DNA of 64,000 nt from Phyllostachys edulis. Taxonomy: Eukaryota; Streptophyta; Magnoliopsida; Poales; Poaceae. The notes beneath the pieces are model-generated. The model was given only the letters and a program-made list of their open reading frames with translations, made no database searches and was not told the DNA's origin. Position 1 is the first letter of the stretch, and every line of letters begins with the position of its first letter. The DNA is taken from NCBI GenBank assembly GCA_036346405.1, contig CM070566.1, positions 15,185,533 to 15,249,532 of the forward strand. Direction: 5' to 3'. Below are positions 46,356 to 56,187 of the stretch, piece after piece. The position numbers and the translations under genes are program-made.

Positions 46356-46408
46356 CACTACTACAAAAGGGGCTATGTGAGGCGGCTCACTACTACAAAA
46401 GGGGCTAT
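46350..46408. repeat. Tandem duplication of the CACTA-2 terminus
   Basis: GCGGCTCACTACTACAAAAG followed by GGGCTAT occurs twice, 32 bases apart (46350 and 46382), with GTGAG between the copies. The duplicated unit includes flanking target bases. Confidence 0.8.
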
Positions 46409-46419
46409 CCTGGACACCT

Positions 46420-46800
46420 CATCACAGATGGTTCCCCGGAACCGTCTATATTAAAGACAATCACATACGTTTTTAGTTTAGCGCACGTCTGTGCTACTGG
46501 CTACGGTAAAAACCGTCTGTGAAGATACAATATCACAGACGGTTCATTTTTAAAACCGTCTATGAAATTATTACAGACGGTTATATTTAAAACTCGTCTG
46601 TGATATTTATTAATATCACAGACGGTTCATGATCATCCGTGAAATATCACAGATGGTTTTTAAATATAACCGTTTGTGAACTTTCACAGACGATTTTAAA
46701 CATGAACTGTTTGTGATATTAATAAATATCATAGACGGGTTTTAAATATAACCGTCTGTGATAATTTTGTATTACAGACGGTTTGTGGTCGGAAGTGTCT
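46420..46800. repeat. CACTA-2 subterminal repeat cluster, left
   Basis: Alternating direct and inverted copies of ATCACAGACGGTT with short spacers. Such arrays are known binding sites for the second CACTA-encoded protein in En/Spm. Confidence 0.8.
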
Positions 46801-48689
46801 GTGATATGTTCAATGCCGCATCGCTTCCCGCGCAATGTGTCTCTTCGTCTCTCGCGTCGACGTTACTCCTTGCATGTTTCATAAGAATGATCATCCACTA
46901 TCGTACTCCTCACACATCGCTCTACTATCAAGCACAAACGAGATCATCCGCCACCGTACTCCTCACACATCGCTCTACTCTCAAGCACAAATAAAATGTT
47001 TCCACACGCTTTTTCCCTAACATCGGCATTGATGGCCTATCGGGCCATTTTGTACGAGCTCTCTCGCCGTCAGTTGGCGAAAAGTATAATAATCAGATTC
47101 TGATGTCCTCCCTTCTCTGGCGAAGGTTATGCTGGGACATATGACGACGACGTTGTGTCGTCTAGACGACCTCATCTGCTGTGTCTTCCGGGTGGTCTGC
47201 AGCTTCCGGCGAGCTAACCTCGCCATCGGTGTATTCCTCGAGCAAGAGGTTGCACGTCTTCATGAGGATTACCATCACTTGGAATACGACATCGAGGCGG
47301 CGAGCGACTGAGTCGACCAAGCCGAGACCCCTCAAGCAAGAGAAAAGGGCCTATGGGCGCTTTTCTACTTGGCTCCTCGGAAGGAGCTTCTTTGGGCGAG
47401 TATGGAACGATCGTGCTAATGGTTGGAAGTGTTTCAGGCTACCTGTGCTGATGCTGAACCCTTCGATGCCGATGACGTTACCTACAAAGCTTTGATAACG
47501 GAGATAGCAGGCTACTTGGGCCACTAGAAAATTTTGATCTTTTATTATTTCTACTTTTTAAAAATCTTTTGTAAGAAGCTACTGGCCACGCTGTTTGGCC
47601 ATATGTAAATACAAAAAATGATATAAAAAAATCCAGTTTGAAGTTAAGTTACTGTTTATGTTGAACACTATCACAGGCGGTTTAGTAAAAAAACGTATGT
47701 GATATGTATTATCACAGACGGCTTGTAGTTGGAATCGTCTGTGCTAATTATAATATCACAGACGGTTATTAAAAATAACAGTCTGTGATATGTCTTATGA
47801 CAGACGGTTTGTTGTTGGAACCGTTTGTAATATTTTGCATACTACTACAGGAAACCAGCTACTTCACAAATATGCCATAAATTAACAATGATACAAACAC
47901 ACACACACAATCTTCTCCAGCCACTTGATATGGTACAAAATGCGCTCAATCTTCAACTCCAACATGTTTAGCCTCTGCTCCAGCACAACTTCCATTCTCT
48001 ACTCTAGTCCAGAATCCATCCTTTGCCCTGTATTGTTGCGCTCCCTTGCTCTATCCATGGTGTCTGCCCACTGAAAATATTGACATCCTCCAGCCTACAA
48101 AACCTTACAAACGTAAAAACAGCACACACATTTCATAGCTACTGAAGAAACATCCAAACTGCAAGAAATCAAACCCAAGTTTACTTACTGAGAAATAAGG
48201 ACATTTTGTAAAATACCTAACCAGTATTTCTCTCGGTGTTGGTGTAGAACACATTTGCTTGCACACGACAGTTAGGGTAATCCACCCGCCTAGTAGTGGC
48301 TAGCACTAGGGCCCTCCGATTCAGTGAGCTTGACGCCTCAAACATATGGCTCACTCAAGAGAAGGAGATGAGGTGAGGTGAGACCAGAAGGAGGAAGAGC
48401 TGAGCTCAACTACTAGAAGAAGATAAGAAAGCTCGGGATTGGCCCTACTTATGCTGGCATACAAACATTTTTTGGCTATAGAACTATCACAGGCGGTTTA
48501 GTGGAATAAATCATCTGTGATATGTATCACAAATGGTTATAAACTACAACAGTCTGTAATATATAATTATCACAGATGGTTAGTAAAAAGAACCGTATAT
48601 GATGTCTATTTATCACAGACAGTTATTAATTAGAACCGTCTGTGATGTGTATCATAGACGGTTTTTAACAAGAACCGTCTCTAATAAAC

Positions 48690-49090
48690 ACGGCTGCTTT
48701 GAAGAAAACGGCGAGTACGTCTAACAAAGCAACTAAGCCCACTAAGCATGTTTTTTTGGGGTCGTCCACGCAGCATGAGGAGAATGAGAGTGCAGCCATG
48801 ACCAACCTCATCGAACACACACTCTCCTGGAAGCCATGCTTCTTGAACTCGCAGGTGCTGGTCATGCCGATCAGCCAGAGAATGCTAATGAATACAATCA
48901 CGGTATGACCAACCCCTGCAAGTTCAAGAAGCATGGTTGCCAGGAGAGTGTGTCAGCTTCGATGAAGTAGGTCGTGGCTACTATTGCATCACCTCATACT
49001 GCGTGGACGACAACAAAAAAAAAGACCATGCTTTGTGGTGGGCTTGGTTGCTTTCTTAGCCATACCCGCCATCTTCTTCAAAGTAGCCGC
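48690..49090. repeat. Long imperfect foldback repeat in CACTA-2
   Basis: The arm at about 48690-48878 (GCTGCTTTGAAGAAAACGGC ... GGTGCTGGTCAT) is the inverted copy of about 48902-49090 (ATGACCAACCCCTGCAAG ... CTTCTTCAAAGTAGC). The loop is about 25 bases and arm identity is high though imperfect. A transcript across it could form a hairpin of about 190 base pairs. Confidence 0.75.
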
Positions 49091-49750
49091 ATCAGAGACA
49101 AAAAAAAATATTAACCTTAGATCACCAAGAACAAATAGAAATACAAGCACACTTGAAAATCTATGGTATTTCTTTCACCAAACGAGCCCCAGAGCCGGCC
49201 GCCTCCTTCAAAGCAATCACATATATATCAGAGATATTTCTCACTTCAAAAAGATCTAGATCTGAGGGGACGACCAGATATTTATTGGCGAATATCACAG
49301 ACGGTTATTTTTAAGAACTGTCTGTGATGTGTATTACAGTTGGGTTTGAATAAATACCATCTGTGATAATTCAGAGACCATCGGTGAGGTCTCCGAATGT
49401 CATAGACAGTTCTTGTTAAGAATCATCTTCTATACTTATCACAGACGGTTCTTAACTAGAACCGTTTGTGAAGGTTCTGTGTGAGGCCTACGATTATCAT
49501 AGACAGTGGTTATTTAAAACCGTCTGTGTTACGTATCATAGGCGGGTTTTTTTAAGAATGGTCTATGATATGCGTAATTAAATATCTTGTCGTCCCGACT
49601 CCAGACAGATCTGTCTCTGATATGTGGCTGCTTTGAAGGAGGCTGCCTGCTCTGGGACGTTTGATGAAAGAATTAAATACTGTAGATTTGCAAGTGTGCT
49701 TGTGGATCTATTTATTCTTTGTGATCTAAGGTTAGTATTTTTCTTCTAAT
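49086..49750. repeat. Second inverted repeat pair in CACTA-2
   Basis: 49100-49235 (AACCTTAGATCACCAAGAAC ... GCCGCCTCCTTCAAAGCA) is the inverted copy of about 49615-49745 (GCTTTGAAGGAGGCTGCC ... GATCTAAGGTTAGTATT). Between them lie subterminal repeats. Confidence 0.7.
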
Positions 49751-50165
49751 TATATGCATTATAATCTAGAGAGATGCATGGATGATGGCTAGGTTTATCA
49801 ACCAAGGAGGTTTTTAATTGGCAGTTAAGATTTACCATAGAACAATGAGTAGCATGTATATACACATTCACTTATCCTGTATTGTGTAAAATAATACTTT
49901 TTTACATCATAATGAGCCTCAGTTCTGACTATGCCAAATGAAGGAGGAAGGGAGGAGAAGGAAAAGAGGAAGAAAAAGAGGTTGGTCAATAGGAAGAGAT
50001 CTCGCGAGATATTTGGGATCTTCGTAGTGAGCTCCAAAGGTAACGATCTATAATCTTTAAATTTATATTTGCCCTGGGTTAATCGCTATTCAATTTGTAG
50101 TATGTTTGGCCAAATAGGAAGAGTAGTTGCGTGCATTAATCTAATTTGTTACGTGCGTAGCGCAG

Positions 50166-50775
50166 ATGGACCGAAGCTGGATGTACGTTGAGAACCGTGT
50201 GAGTGAAGAGTACGTTGATGGTGTGTCTGCTTTTAAAAGAGCTGTCGAGCAGGATATGTTGAAGAAGGGGATAAAATTTATGTATTGCACATGCATTGAT
50301 TGTGATAATCTGAAGATATTTACCAACCCGGCGTAGATTGAATGGCACTTGATTCGAAGGGGTTTCAAAAAGGAGTATGCATGTTGGACCAGTCACGGTG
50401 AAGAGCAAATTATACTGGAAGTAGTAACATCGTCGAGGGAGACAACGGTATGCCGGATGCGGACTGTGCTTTCGATGAGGGTAGGTCATACGATGACAAT
50501 CTGGATCAGATGCTACGCGATGCAGAAGGGGACTATTGTGGGAGAGGGTTTGGTAGATTCGAGGGCTTAATAGAGGACTCGAGGAAACCTTTGTTCTCAG
50601 GTTGCAAGCCAGAATACACAAGGTTGTCCTCCATACTTGAACTGTTGAAATTGAAGGCAAGCAATGGTTGGTCCGACAAGAGTTTCACGGTGTTACTAGG
50701 TCTTCTAGCGAACATACTTCCAGAGGGAAACGTGTTGTCAAGAACCACCTACAAAGCCAAGAAGGTGCTTAATGT
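50166..50775 (+). pseudogene. CACTA transposase N-terminus (transposase-associated domain)
   Basis: The sequence starts MDRSWMYVENRVSEEYVDGV and continues FKRAVEQDMLKKGIKFMYCT, CIDCDNLKIF, a TAG at 50334, then EWHLIRRGFKKEYACWTSHG. This is the N-terminal transposase-associated domain with its Cys pair. After a frame change the frame from 50450 carries GRFEGLIEDSRKPLFSGC, LKLKASNGWSDKSFTVLLGL and ANILPEGNVLS, the next conserved block. The catalytic core is absent: at about 50770 the same frame runs into copia sequence. In En/Spm-type elements this protein cuts the element ends. Confidence 0.87.
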
Positions 50776-51495
50776 TCATCTTAGGCCTACTGATGGTGAG
50801 CCTCTTGCTGATCCTACTCGCTATCGTCATCTTGTTGGGGTCTTGTTTATCTGGGTGCCACTCGTCCTGATATTTCGTACCCCGTGCATATCTTGAATCA
50901 GTTTGTTTCTGCTCCCCCTCAGCTCTACTATAGTCATCTTCTTCATGTTCTACGATATCTTCGTGGAACCATCACTCGTCATTTGTTTTTCCCTTGCTCC
51001 AGCTCTTTACAGCTCCAGGCATATTCTAATGCCACCTGGGCTAGTGATCACTCTGATCGCCGATCTCTCTCTGCTTATTGTGTTTTTCTTGGTGGTTCTC
51101 TCATTGCTTGGAATACTAAGAAGCAGACATCAGTTTCTCGTTCGAGTGCTGAGGCTAAGTTGCGAGCTATGGCTTTGTTGACTGCGGAGGTTACTTGGCT
51201 ACGGTGGTTACTTGAGGATTTTGGTGTTTCTGTTTCAGCACCTACTCCTCTTTCGTCTGATAGTACAAGGGCTATTATCATTGCTACAAATCCGGTGAAG
51301 CATGAGCTTACAAAGCATATTGGTGTTGATGCTTCCTACATGCGGACACAGGCACAGGACCAGATTGTTGCTCTTTAGTATGTGCCTTCAGAACTTCAGG
51401 TGGTAAACTTCTTCACAAAGGCGCAGACCAGAGCTTAGCACAGCTTCTATCTCTCCAAACTTAATGTTGTTGATCCACCATAAGTTCGAGGGGGG
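50776..51495 (+). pseudogene. Copia RNase H and 3' end, truncated
   Basis: Starting within NVHLRPTDGEPLADPTRYRH, the copia RT/RNase H boundary, a frameshift near 50850 leads to a long frame from 50884. It reads LNQFVSAPPQLYYSHLLHVL, RYLRGTITRHLF, then AYSNATWASDHSDRRSLSAY, FLGGSLIAWNTKKQTSVSRS, SAEAKLRAMALLTAEVTWLR and VKHELTKHIGVDASYMRTQA. The RNase H Asp of the ATWA motif region is replaced (SNATWA). A TAG at 51376 ends it early; YVPSELQVVNFFTKAQTRA continues in frame. The purine run GAGGGGGG precedes the LTR at 51496. Confidence 0.9.
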
Positions 51496-51623
51496 TGTTA
51501 GATGTGTTAGATACGTATGTATTTACCCTGTTGTATAAGGGGTTCCTTGCATATATGCCACCCTGTACTTGTATATATATTGGCCCATTGGCCTCATAAT
51601 GAATACAATCGCTATTCATAACA
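51496..51623 (+). mobile_element. Short 3' LTR of the copia remnant, 128 bases
   Basis: TGTTAGATGTGTTAGATACG to CGCTATTCATAACA forms a TGTTA/TAACA-bounded unit right after the purine tract. It contains TATATATATTGG and AATGAATACAA. LTRs this short occur in some plant copia families. The 5' partner is absent. Confidence 0.75.
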
Positions 51624-52194
51624 CGTGCGTTGTGTTGTGGGCTGCCGCCAAACCCACCAAAGAGCATGCAGCGATGTGTTGCATGCTAGCGGCAGCCACA
51701 ACTTCCTAGTGGCCAGCGTGAGGTGGGCGCGGGCTGTCCATAGCCCGCCCCACTTGCACCACTAATCTCAATCCCATATGCGTGGAGGGAGGCTAACCAA
51801 TACCCAAGGTTGTAGATCTAAAGGAATTACCTCGGCATGAAAGGTTGCAGTGCTGGTTGGGGTGAGAAGAGTCGAAGGGCGACAGTGTTGTGGCATGGCC
51901 CAGGGGGACCCGATGTGGATGGAGGAGGGAGGCAGTGCAGCTGAGGGAGGTCACGAAGAACGCTGACGGAGGGAGGAGACATAGGCTGAGGCGGACGACA
52001 CCAGAGGACGAACGGGTGGACCACCGGCAGCGAGCTGAGAGGAGTGGCGGCGGAAAACCCTAGCTCCGGTGGGAACTCGAGGGAGGAGTGAGGAGAGGAA
52101 GAAATGAGGGTGAGGGCTGAGGATTTCCATCCTTCTGTACCTTGGTAGAGGTGGGTAAATACTTCGAATTTCAGTGCCAATGTCTTATTTCCAT
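51624..52194. other. Unassigned sequence
   Basis: There is an imperfect inverted pair GGCTGCCGCC (51641) and GGCGGCAGCC-like GCGGCAGCC (51689). An open frame at 51827-52201 (minus) is Pro/Ser/Leu-rich without motifs. I see no gene. Confidence 0.35.
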
Positions 52195-52348
52195 CCCGCA
52201 AAAAGCCAAAGAAGCTGCCCCCAGCTAGCTTTTGCTTCCACGTACAAACTTGGCTTTTAATTGGGGCTTTGGCTTTAGCAATAAATCGGTCAAGAAGCTA
52301 GTTGTTTGGGGGTGGCTTTTGGCTTCTTCAAGGGAAAATCTAAAGTCA
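52195..52348. repeat. Probable small foldback element (MITE-like)
   Basis: AAAGCCAAAGAAGCTGCCCC at 52202 pairs with the inverse of GGGGGTGGCTTTTGGCTTCT at about 52310-52330, and AGCTAGC near 52228 with GCTAGTTG near 52296. Size is about 150 bases. The termini and target duplication are not resolved. Confidence 0.45.
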
Positions 52349-52802
52349 AAGCCACTCTAAATAGGGGTTTTCTCCTAACACCCCTCGCTAATTTCAGTCA
52401 TTCCCAAACCTCACGGGTAAAAAAATATTGTGAAAATCTTTCATTAATTGTTACAATAGCACCAGATGCCATCCATGCGTGGCTGTGACCAGGGAAACAA
52501 ATTTCGTTTCTGAAAAAATTCGTTGGGGGCTGAAACAACCGAAATCTCATAATTTTGGTCCAAAATTTCGGTGGGTTTTCAAACTAGTTTGAATCAAATT
52601 TGAATTTAAAATTTAAAATAATTGCAAAAATTAATGCCTTGAGTGGGATTCGTTCCCAAGTCTCCAAGAAACAAGCAAGAGGGCATTGCCACCACGCTAT
52701 CATCAGTTTGTTGTTTCTTTACTAGCTTTTACTCCCTTTAACCCTCCAAATTCAAACCAAACGAAAAATTTTGAACAAATTGCATTTCTTTCGGAGGGTA
52801 AC
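52349..52802. other. Unassigned AT-rich sequence
   Basis: No coding similarity or terminal structure recognised. Confidence 0.35.
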
Positions 52803-53691
52803 TATCACAGCCCCATTTTTATTAAATGGGATTTAGATGCATCTCATAAGCATTTTATGTTATTTCTGGAGCAAGTGCATAAATTATGCATTTGAAAATT
52901 TTTAAATCCAATGTAAACATCTAACTCATACTTAAGCCACAAAAGAAATTTAAAATAAATGCTCATGAAGATCTCTGGAAAACAATTTATTTAAATACTA
53001 TAATAATTATATTGAATAAATACGAATTTTTTTTAAAAAAATTAGAATTCAATTTGACCTTGGGAAAAATTCAAACTCAATTCAGTAAAGATCTTCTGTA
53101 AAGGAATTTAAAATAAGAAATTAAATCAGGAACAGTAGTTTTAGAAAATTTATATTAGTTCTATTTTGTCCCAGGAACCCTACTACAAAATTTTAGATTT
53201 TTATAAAAAAAACTTTCTTATTTTTTAAACCTCAGTCAAAGTAGAGGAGTTTAAAATCTAAATCAGTCAACTATTCAGACCTAGCCCAAACCATATTGCA
53301 CTGTAGCGACCGAACCATTTGGCTTGACTGGACCGAACCTTTCCGGCCAAACCCAAACCAAACCAAATGGCCCGATCAAGACCGACCTCATTGTGCCAGC
53401 GATCCGCTAGCACCCTTAAATCGGCCCTTCTTCTCCCTCGCGGCGCCACCCGGCGGGTCGCTTTGCCATGCTGACAACCCATTGCTTCAACAAGATGGGC
53501 CACGCTGTCCCTCTCCTTGGCTTGAGCTCACCACGCCACCCCATCCAAAGACCGCCCTACCCTCCAAGCCTAGCCTCTCCTTCCATTTCCTCTTTTTCAT
53601 CGAGAGCCCTAGAACCCCAGGGCAAGCTCAAGCCAAGCCGCCGAACCGCTCGGCGCCGTCCCGGCCGCTCCGGCGAGCCCCGAACTCCCCC
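52803..53691 (+). mobile_element. Probable truncated LTR of a long-LTR gypsy element
   Basis: It begins CTATCACAGCCCCATTTTTA and then GATGCATCTCATAAGCATT. It is AT-rich to about 53260 and becomes GC-rich to 53690. This composition profile and start resemble the solo LTR at 31998-36800 read from its outer end (TGTAACATCCCC, GTGTGCATCTCAATAACATG). It ends abruptly where pol C-terminal coding sequence starts at about 53692. The frames in the GC-rich part have no motifs. No duplication can be shown. Confidence 0.35.
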
Positions 53692-53910
53692 CTGATGAGG
53701 ACACCCCTTCCACCGATACAACCATCCATACTGTTTCTGACATCCAAGGACCAATTACTAGAGCACGTGCTTGCCAACTAAATTATCAGGTAACTTCATT
53801 TCTTGAAGTGCATCCATATTCGATGAACTCTATGATGCTGCCTAAAGCAAGTGATCTTATTTTACTTAGAAATCAAGGATCGGGAGGCAAGCTAAAGGGT
53901 CCAGGACCTC
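53692..53910 (+). pseudogene. Chromovirus pol C-terminus upstream of the LTR
   Basis: The plus strand reads DEDTPSTDTTIHTVSDIQGP, ITRARACQLNYQVTSFLEVH and MLPKASDLILLRNQG, then passes into the LTR. GPITRARA...QLN.QV near the end is the typical C-terminus of the polyprotein family found downstream at 56188-64000. It is therefore the tail of another copy, or of the preceding unit in a tandem array, joined to this LTR. Confidence 0.7.
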
Positions 53911-53919
53911 CTCACCATG

Positions 53920-54425
53920 ACACCTCGCCAGGACCACCCTCCTCGCTAGGACTTCCCTCTAGGACCTCCCTCCAGGACCTCCTCCAGGACACGTGGCGCT
54001 CCAGGACCTCCTATAGGACCTCCTCCAGGATACATGGCGCTCTAGGACCTCCCTCTAGGACCTCCTCCACGACCTCCCCAGGAGCACCAACGCGCATCAA
54101 TCGCGTCCATCCAGGGCCTCCCTAAAAGAACCAATGCGCATCAATCTCGACCGTCCAAGGCCTCCCCAGGAGAATCAACGCGCATCAATCAACTGCCCAG
54201 ACCTCCCTCAGATCAATCTCGTCCATCTCGACCTCTCCTCGAGCATCAATGTGGATCAATCTCGACCACTCAGGACCTCCCCATGAGCACCAACGTAGAT
54301 CAAGCTCGACCACTTAGGACCTCCCCATGCGCATCAACGTGGATCAATCTCGACCACTCAGGACCTCCCCCTGAGCACCATTGTGGATCAATCTCGACCA
54401 CCCAAGACCTCCCCCTAGAGGTCTT
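53920..54425. repeat. Repeat tract in the chromovirus U3
   Basis: Units of about 45-60 bases contain GGACCTCCCC, GAGCACCAACGTGGATCAAT and CTCGACCACTCAGGACC. Copies are imperfect and vary in length. Confidence 0.75.
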
Positions 54426-54689
54426 TCGAGTACTATAGCTCCGGTACTGTTTATCTAGTACTGTAGCAAGGTGGTCTTCTAATACTGTTCAGCATGGGTA
54501 CTGTAGCAGGGAGGTGGTCTTTGCAAAGACAACCCTCTTGGCCTTTTTGTAGTTGTAGCATATATCTTTTAGATGGAGTCGGTTGTAATCTTTCCATAAC
54601 TGTTTTAGGAAAGAATTCTTGTGTGATACGGAAGTTAGAGATAGAATCGACATTAGGTCGTGTGTGAGTTGGCCGCACCCTTAGGTGCC

Positions 54690-54697
54690 AATATAAG
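54690..54697 (+). promoter_or_regulatory. TATA box of the chromovirus LTR
   Basis: CCAATATAAGGCC lies about 360 bases before the LTR end, a plausible core promoter. Confidence 0.55.
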
Positions 54698-55058
54698 GCC
54701 AGGCATCGCCATCTAGTTCGACGGGTTTTGTTACATTAAAGTTTAGCTTTGCTACTTTATACATCGTTTGCTTGTGCGGCTAGTACAACCAGACTTTGTC
54801 TTCGAAACTCCACTTTTCAATACAATTTCAATTCCTATTCAGCAAGTTCGTTGCTTCATCTATTTTTCTTGCTTGATTCTTGATTGCATGCAGGAAAAGA
54901 CCTTCGTGGTCAGGTCGATCTCGCTACCGGCAATGTCGATAATGAACGTGAAGTTGGTTCAACGATTGCGGGTGCAACGGTCGTCGCACGGTTGTAGCCT
55001 GGATCGTGAGAGTTAGCTTTCACCAATCAAGTTGTATCATCCTCATCTCCCCATTATT

Positions 55059-55068
55059 TGGTATCAGA
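55059..55068 (+). other. Primer-binding site of the plus-strand chromovirus
   Basis: ATTTGGTATCAGATTTCTGG contains TGGTATCAGA, the tRNA-Met-type site, directly after the LTR. Confidence 0.7.
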
Positions 55069-56187
55069 TTTCTGGGTTGATCGGTGAGGAATTTCCAGTT
55101 TACCGTAGATTATATTGCTTTTCTTTACCTACAGCACACAAAAACCAAAAAGAAAATAATAGTAGATCATCCTGTCCAAACCAGTCTTAGCCTCGTAATT
55201 TTTCTTTTAAGTGCATTGCTTTGTTGAACTTTCGGTTGCATCGTCGTGTCGTTTGCTGGTTTTAGTGTCTAGTTCCTTTACAGTTTCGAGTTCTGTTCAC
55301 GTTTGTTCTCACTGTTGCGGTTGCGTTCGATCTGCCACGGTAAGAGAGAAAAGGAGGAGGAGGACACCGACTCCAGCAAGGAATCGTACTCACTATCTAG
55401 GAAGGATTTGCCCTAGTTGGTTGTCTCAGACACGATCTCTGCCCAAGGATCCAATTCGGAAACAGCCAAAATAGCATGTGATCGGAAAGGAAAAAAGGAG
55501 AGCTCCCTGATTTCGGAGTCAAAAAAAACATCCCAGGAGGTCTCCGATTCGGGTGAGTCTTGGTATGATGGAAAGGAAACGAGAAGTTCAAGTAAAAAAA
55601 GAAGGTCTTGCAGGACCACCCAGGAGGTCCCCCCGGACCACCCAGGAGGTCTTCTAGGACCACCCAGAAGGTCTTCTAGGACCACCCAAAGGTCTTCCAC
55701 GACCACCCAGGAGGTCTTCCAGGACCACCCAAAGGTCTTCCACGACCACCAGGAGGTCTTCTAGGACCACCCAGGAGGTCTTTCATGTGCGACGTTCCCT
55801 AGCCGTGCCGTGTCGTGCTTTTGTCTGTGTTCTAGGCTCGCGTCTCTAGTACGGTCTAGCCTAGGGCCAGCTCTAACTGACGTTGAACGATTTTTCAGCT
55901 TGCATTCTCTGATTTGATTATTGCTACTCCTTGCTACCATCCTTAAGCCTGCTTAGCTCCATATCATTACTACACCCGTGCAAGCTACCTTCACTTGCAA
56001 TCGCTCCACTCAATCTTCGACGACTAGTTTGCCGCCAACACCAGTGTGTTGATCACCACCTGCTGCTTGGTAAGAATTGGGTAAGAGATTTAGTGATGTT
56101 TGAGTGACCGAGTGATTTGTCAACCCCACATATTAGTTGTATTAGGGACTTGTTACTTTCACCTTCGTTTTCTATTTTGCTATTGCC
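55069..56187 (+). other. Chromovirus leader with tandem repeat
   Basis: This is a 1.1-kb non-coding leader. 55610-55785 is a run of about seven imperfect 24-base units, AGGACCACCCAGGAGGTCTT and variants (some with CACGACCACC). The rest shows no feature; the frames are by-products of the repeat. Confidence 0.7.

Larger units (their letters stand above)
46356..50775 (+). mobile_element. CACTA-2: CACTA element with left terminus and transposase remnant, right end lost
   Basis: The terminus CACTACTACAAAAGGGGCTA occurs at 46356 and again at 46388. Subterminal words TATCACAGACGGTT and the complement AACCGTCTGTGATA occur dozens of times at 46420-46800, 47660-47840, 48480-48690 and 49285-49570. A CACTA transposase N-terminus lies at 50166-50775 on the plus strand. 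Beyond that, copia sequence takes over and no matching right terminus was found. 46800-47600 and 47860-48460 are non-repeat spacer; one short unrecognised frame lies at 47129-47311. Confidence 0.82.
53911..55050 (+). mobile_element. LTR of the plus-strand chromovirus, boundaries approximate
   Basis: It lies between the pol C-terminus and the primer-binding site at 55059. A TATA box is at 54690-54697. U3 is full of GGACCTCC words and longer repeats, and R/U5 contains TTGCATGCAGGAAAAGACC, TTCGTGGTCAGGTCGATC. I could not fix the exact TG and CA ends, and the second LTR lies outside the window. Confidence 0.6.

Noticed and set aside
48291..48303. TAGTAGTG followed by GCT as the right end of CACTA-2 with a GCT duplication
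   Set aside because: The sequence before it does not match the terminal repeat beyond eight bases, and subterminal repeats and the transposase continue to the right of it.
50884..51378. Intact host gene
   Set aside because: It is copia RNase H by its conserved motifs, followed by a purine tract and LTR, with a premature TAG.
52145..52160. TAGAGGTGGGTAAAT as a second hAT end
   Set aside because: No partner end, no 8-base duplication and no subterminal repeats were found nearby.
53920..54425. CRISPR-like array
   Set aside because: Units vary in length and sequence, lie in an LTR of a plant retroelement and have no cas genes; the same applies to the GTCGTA arrays and the leader repeat at 55610-55785.
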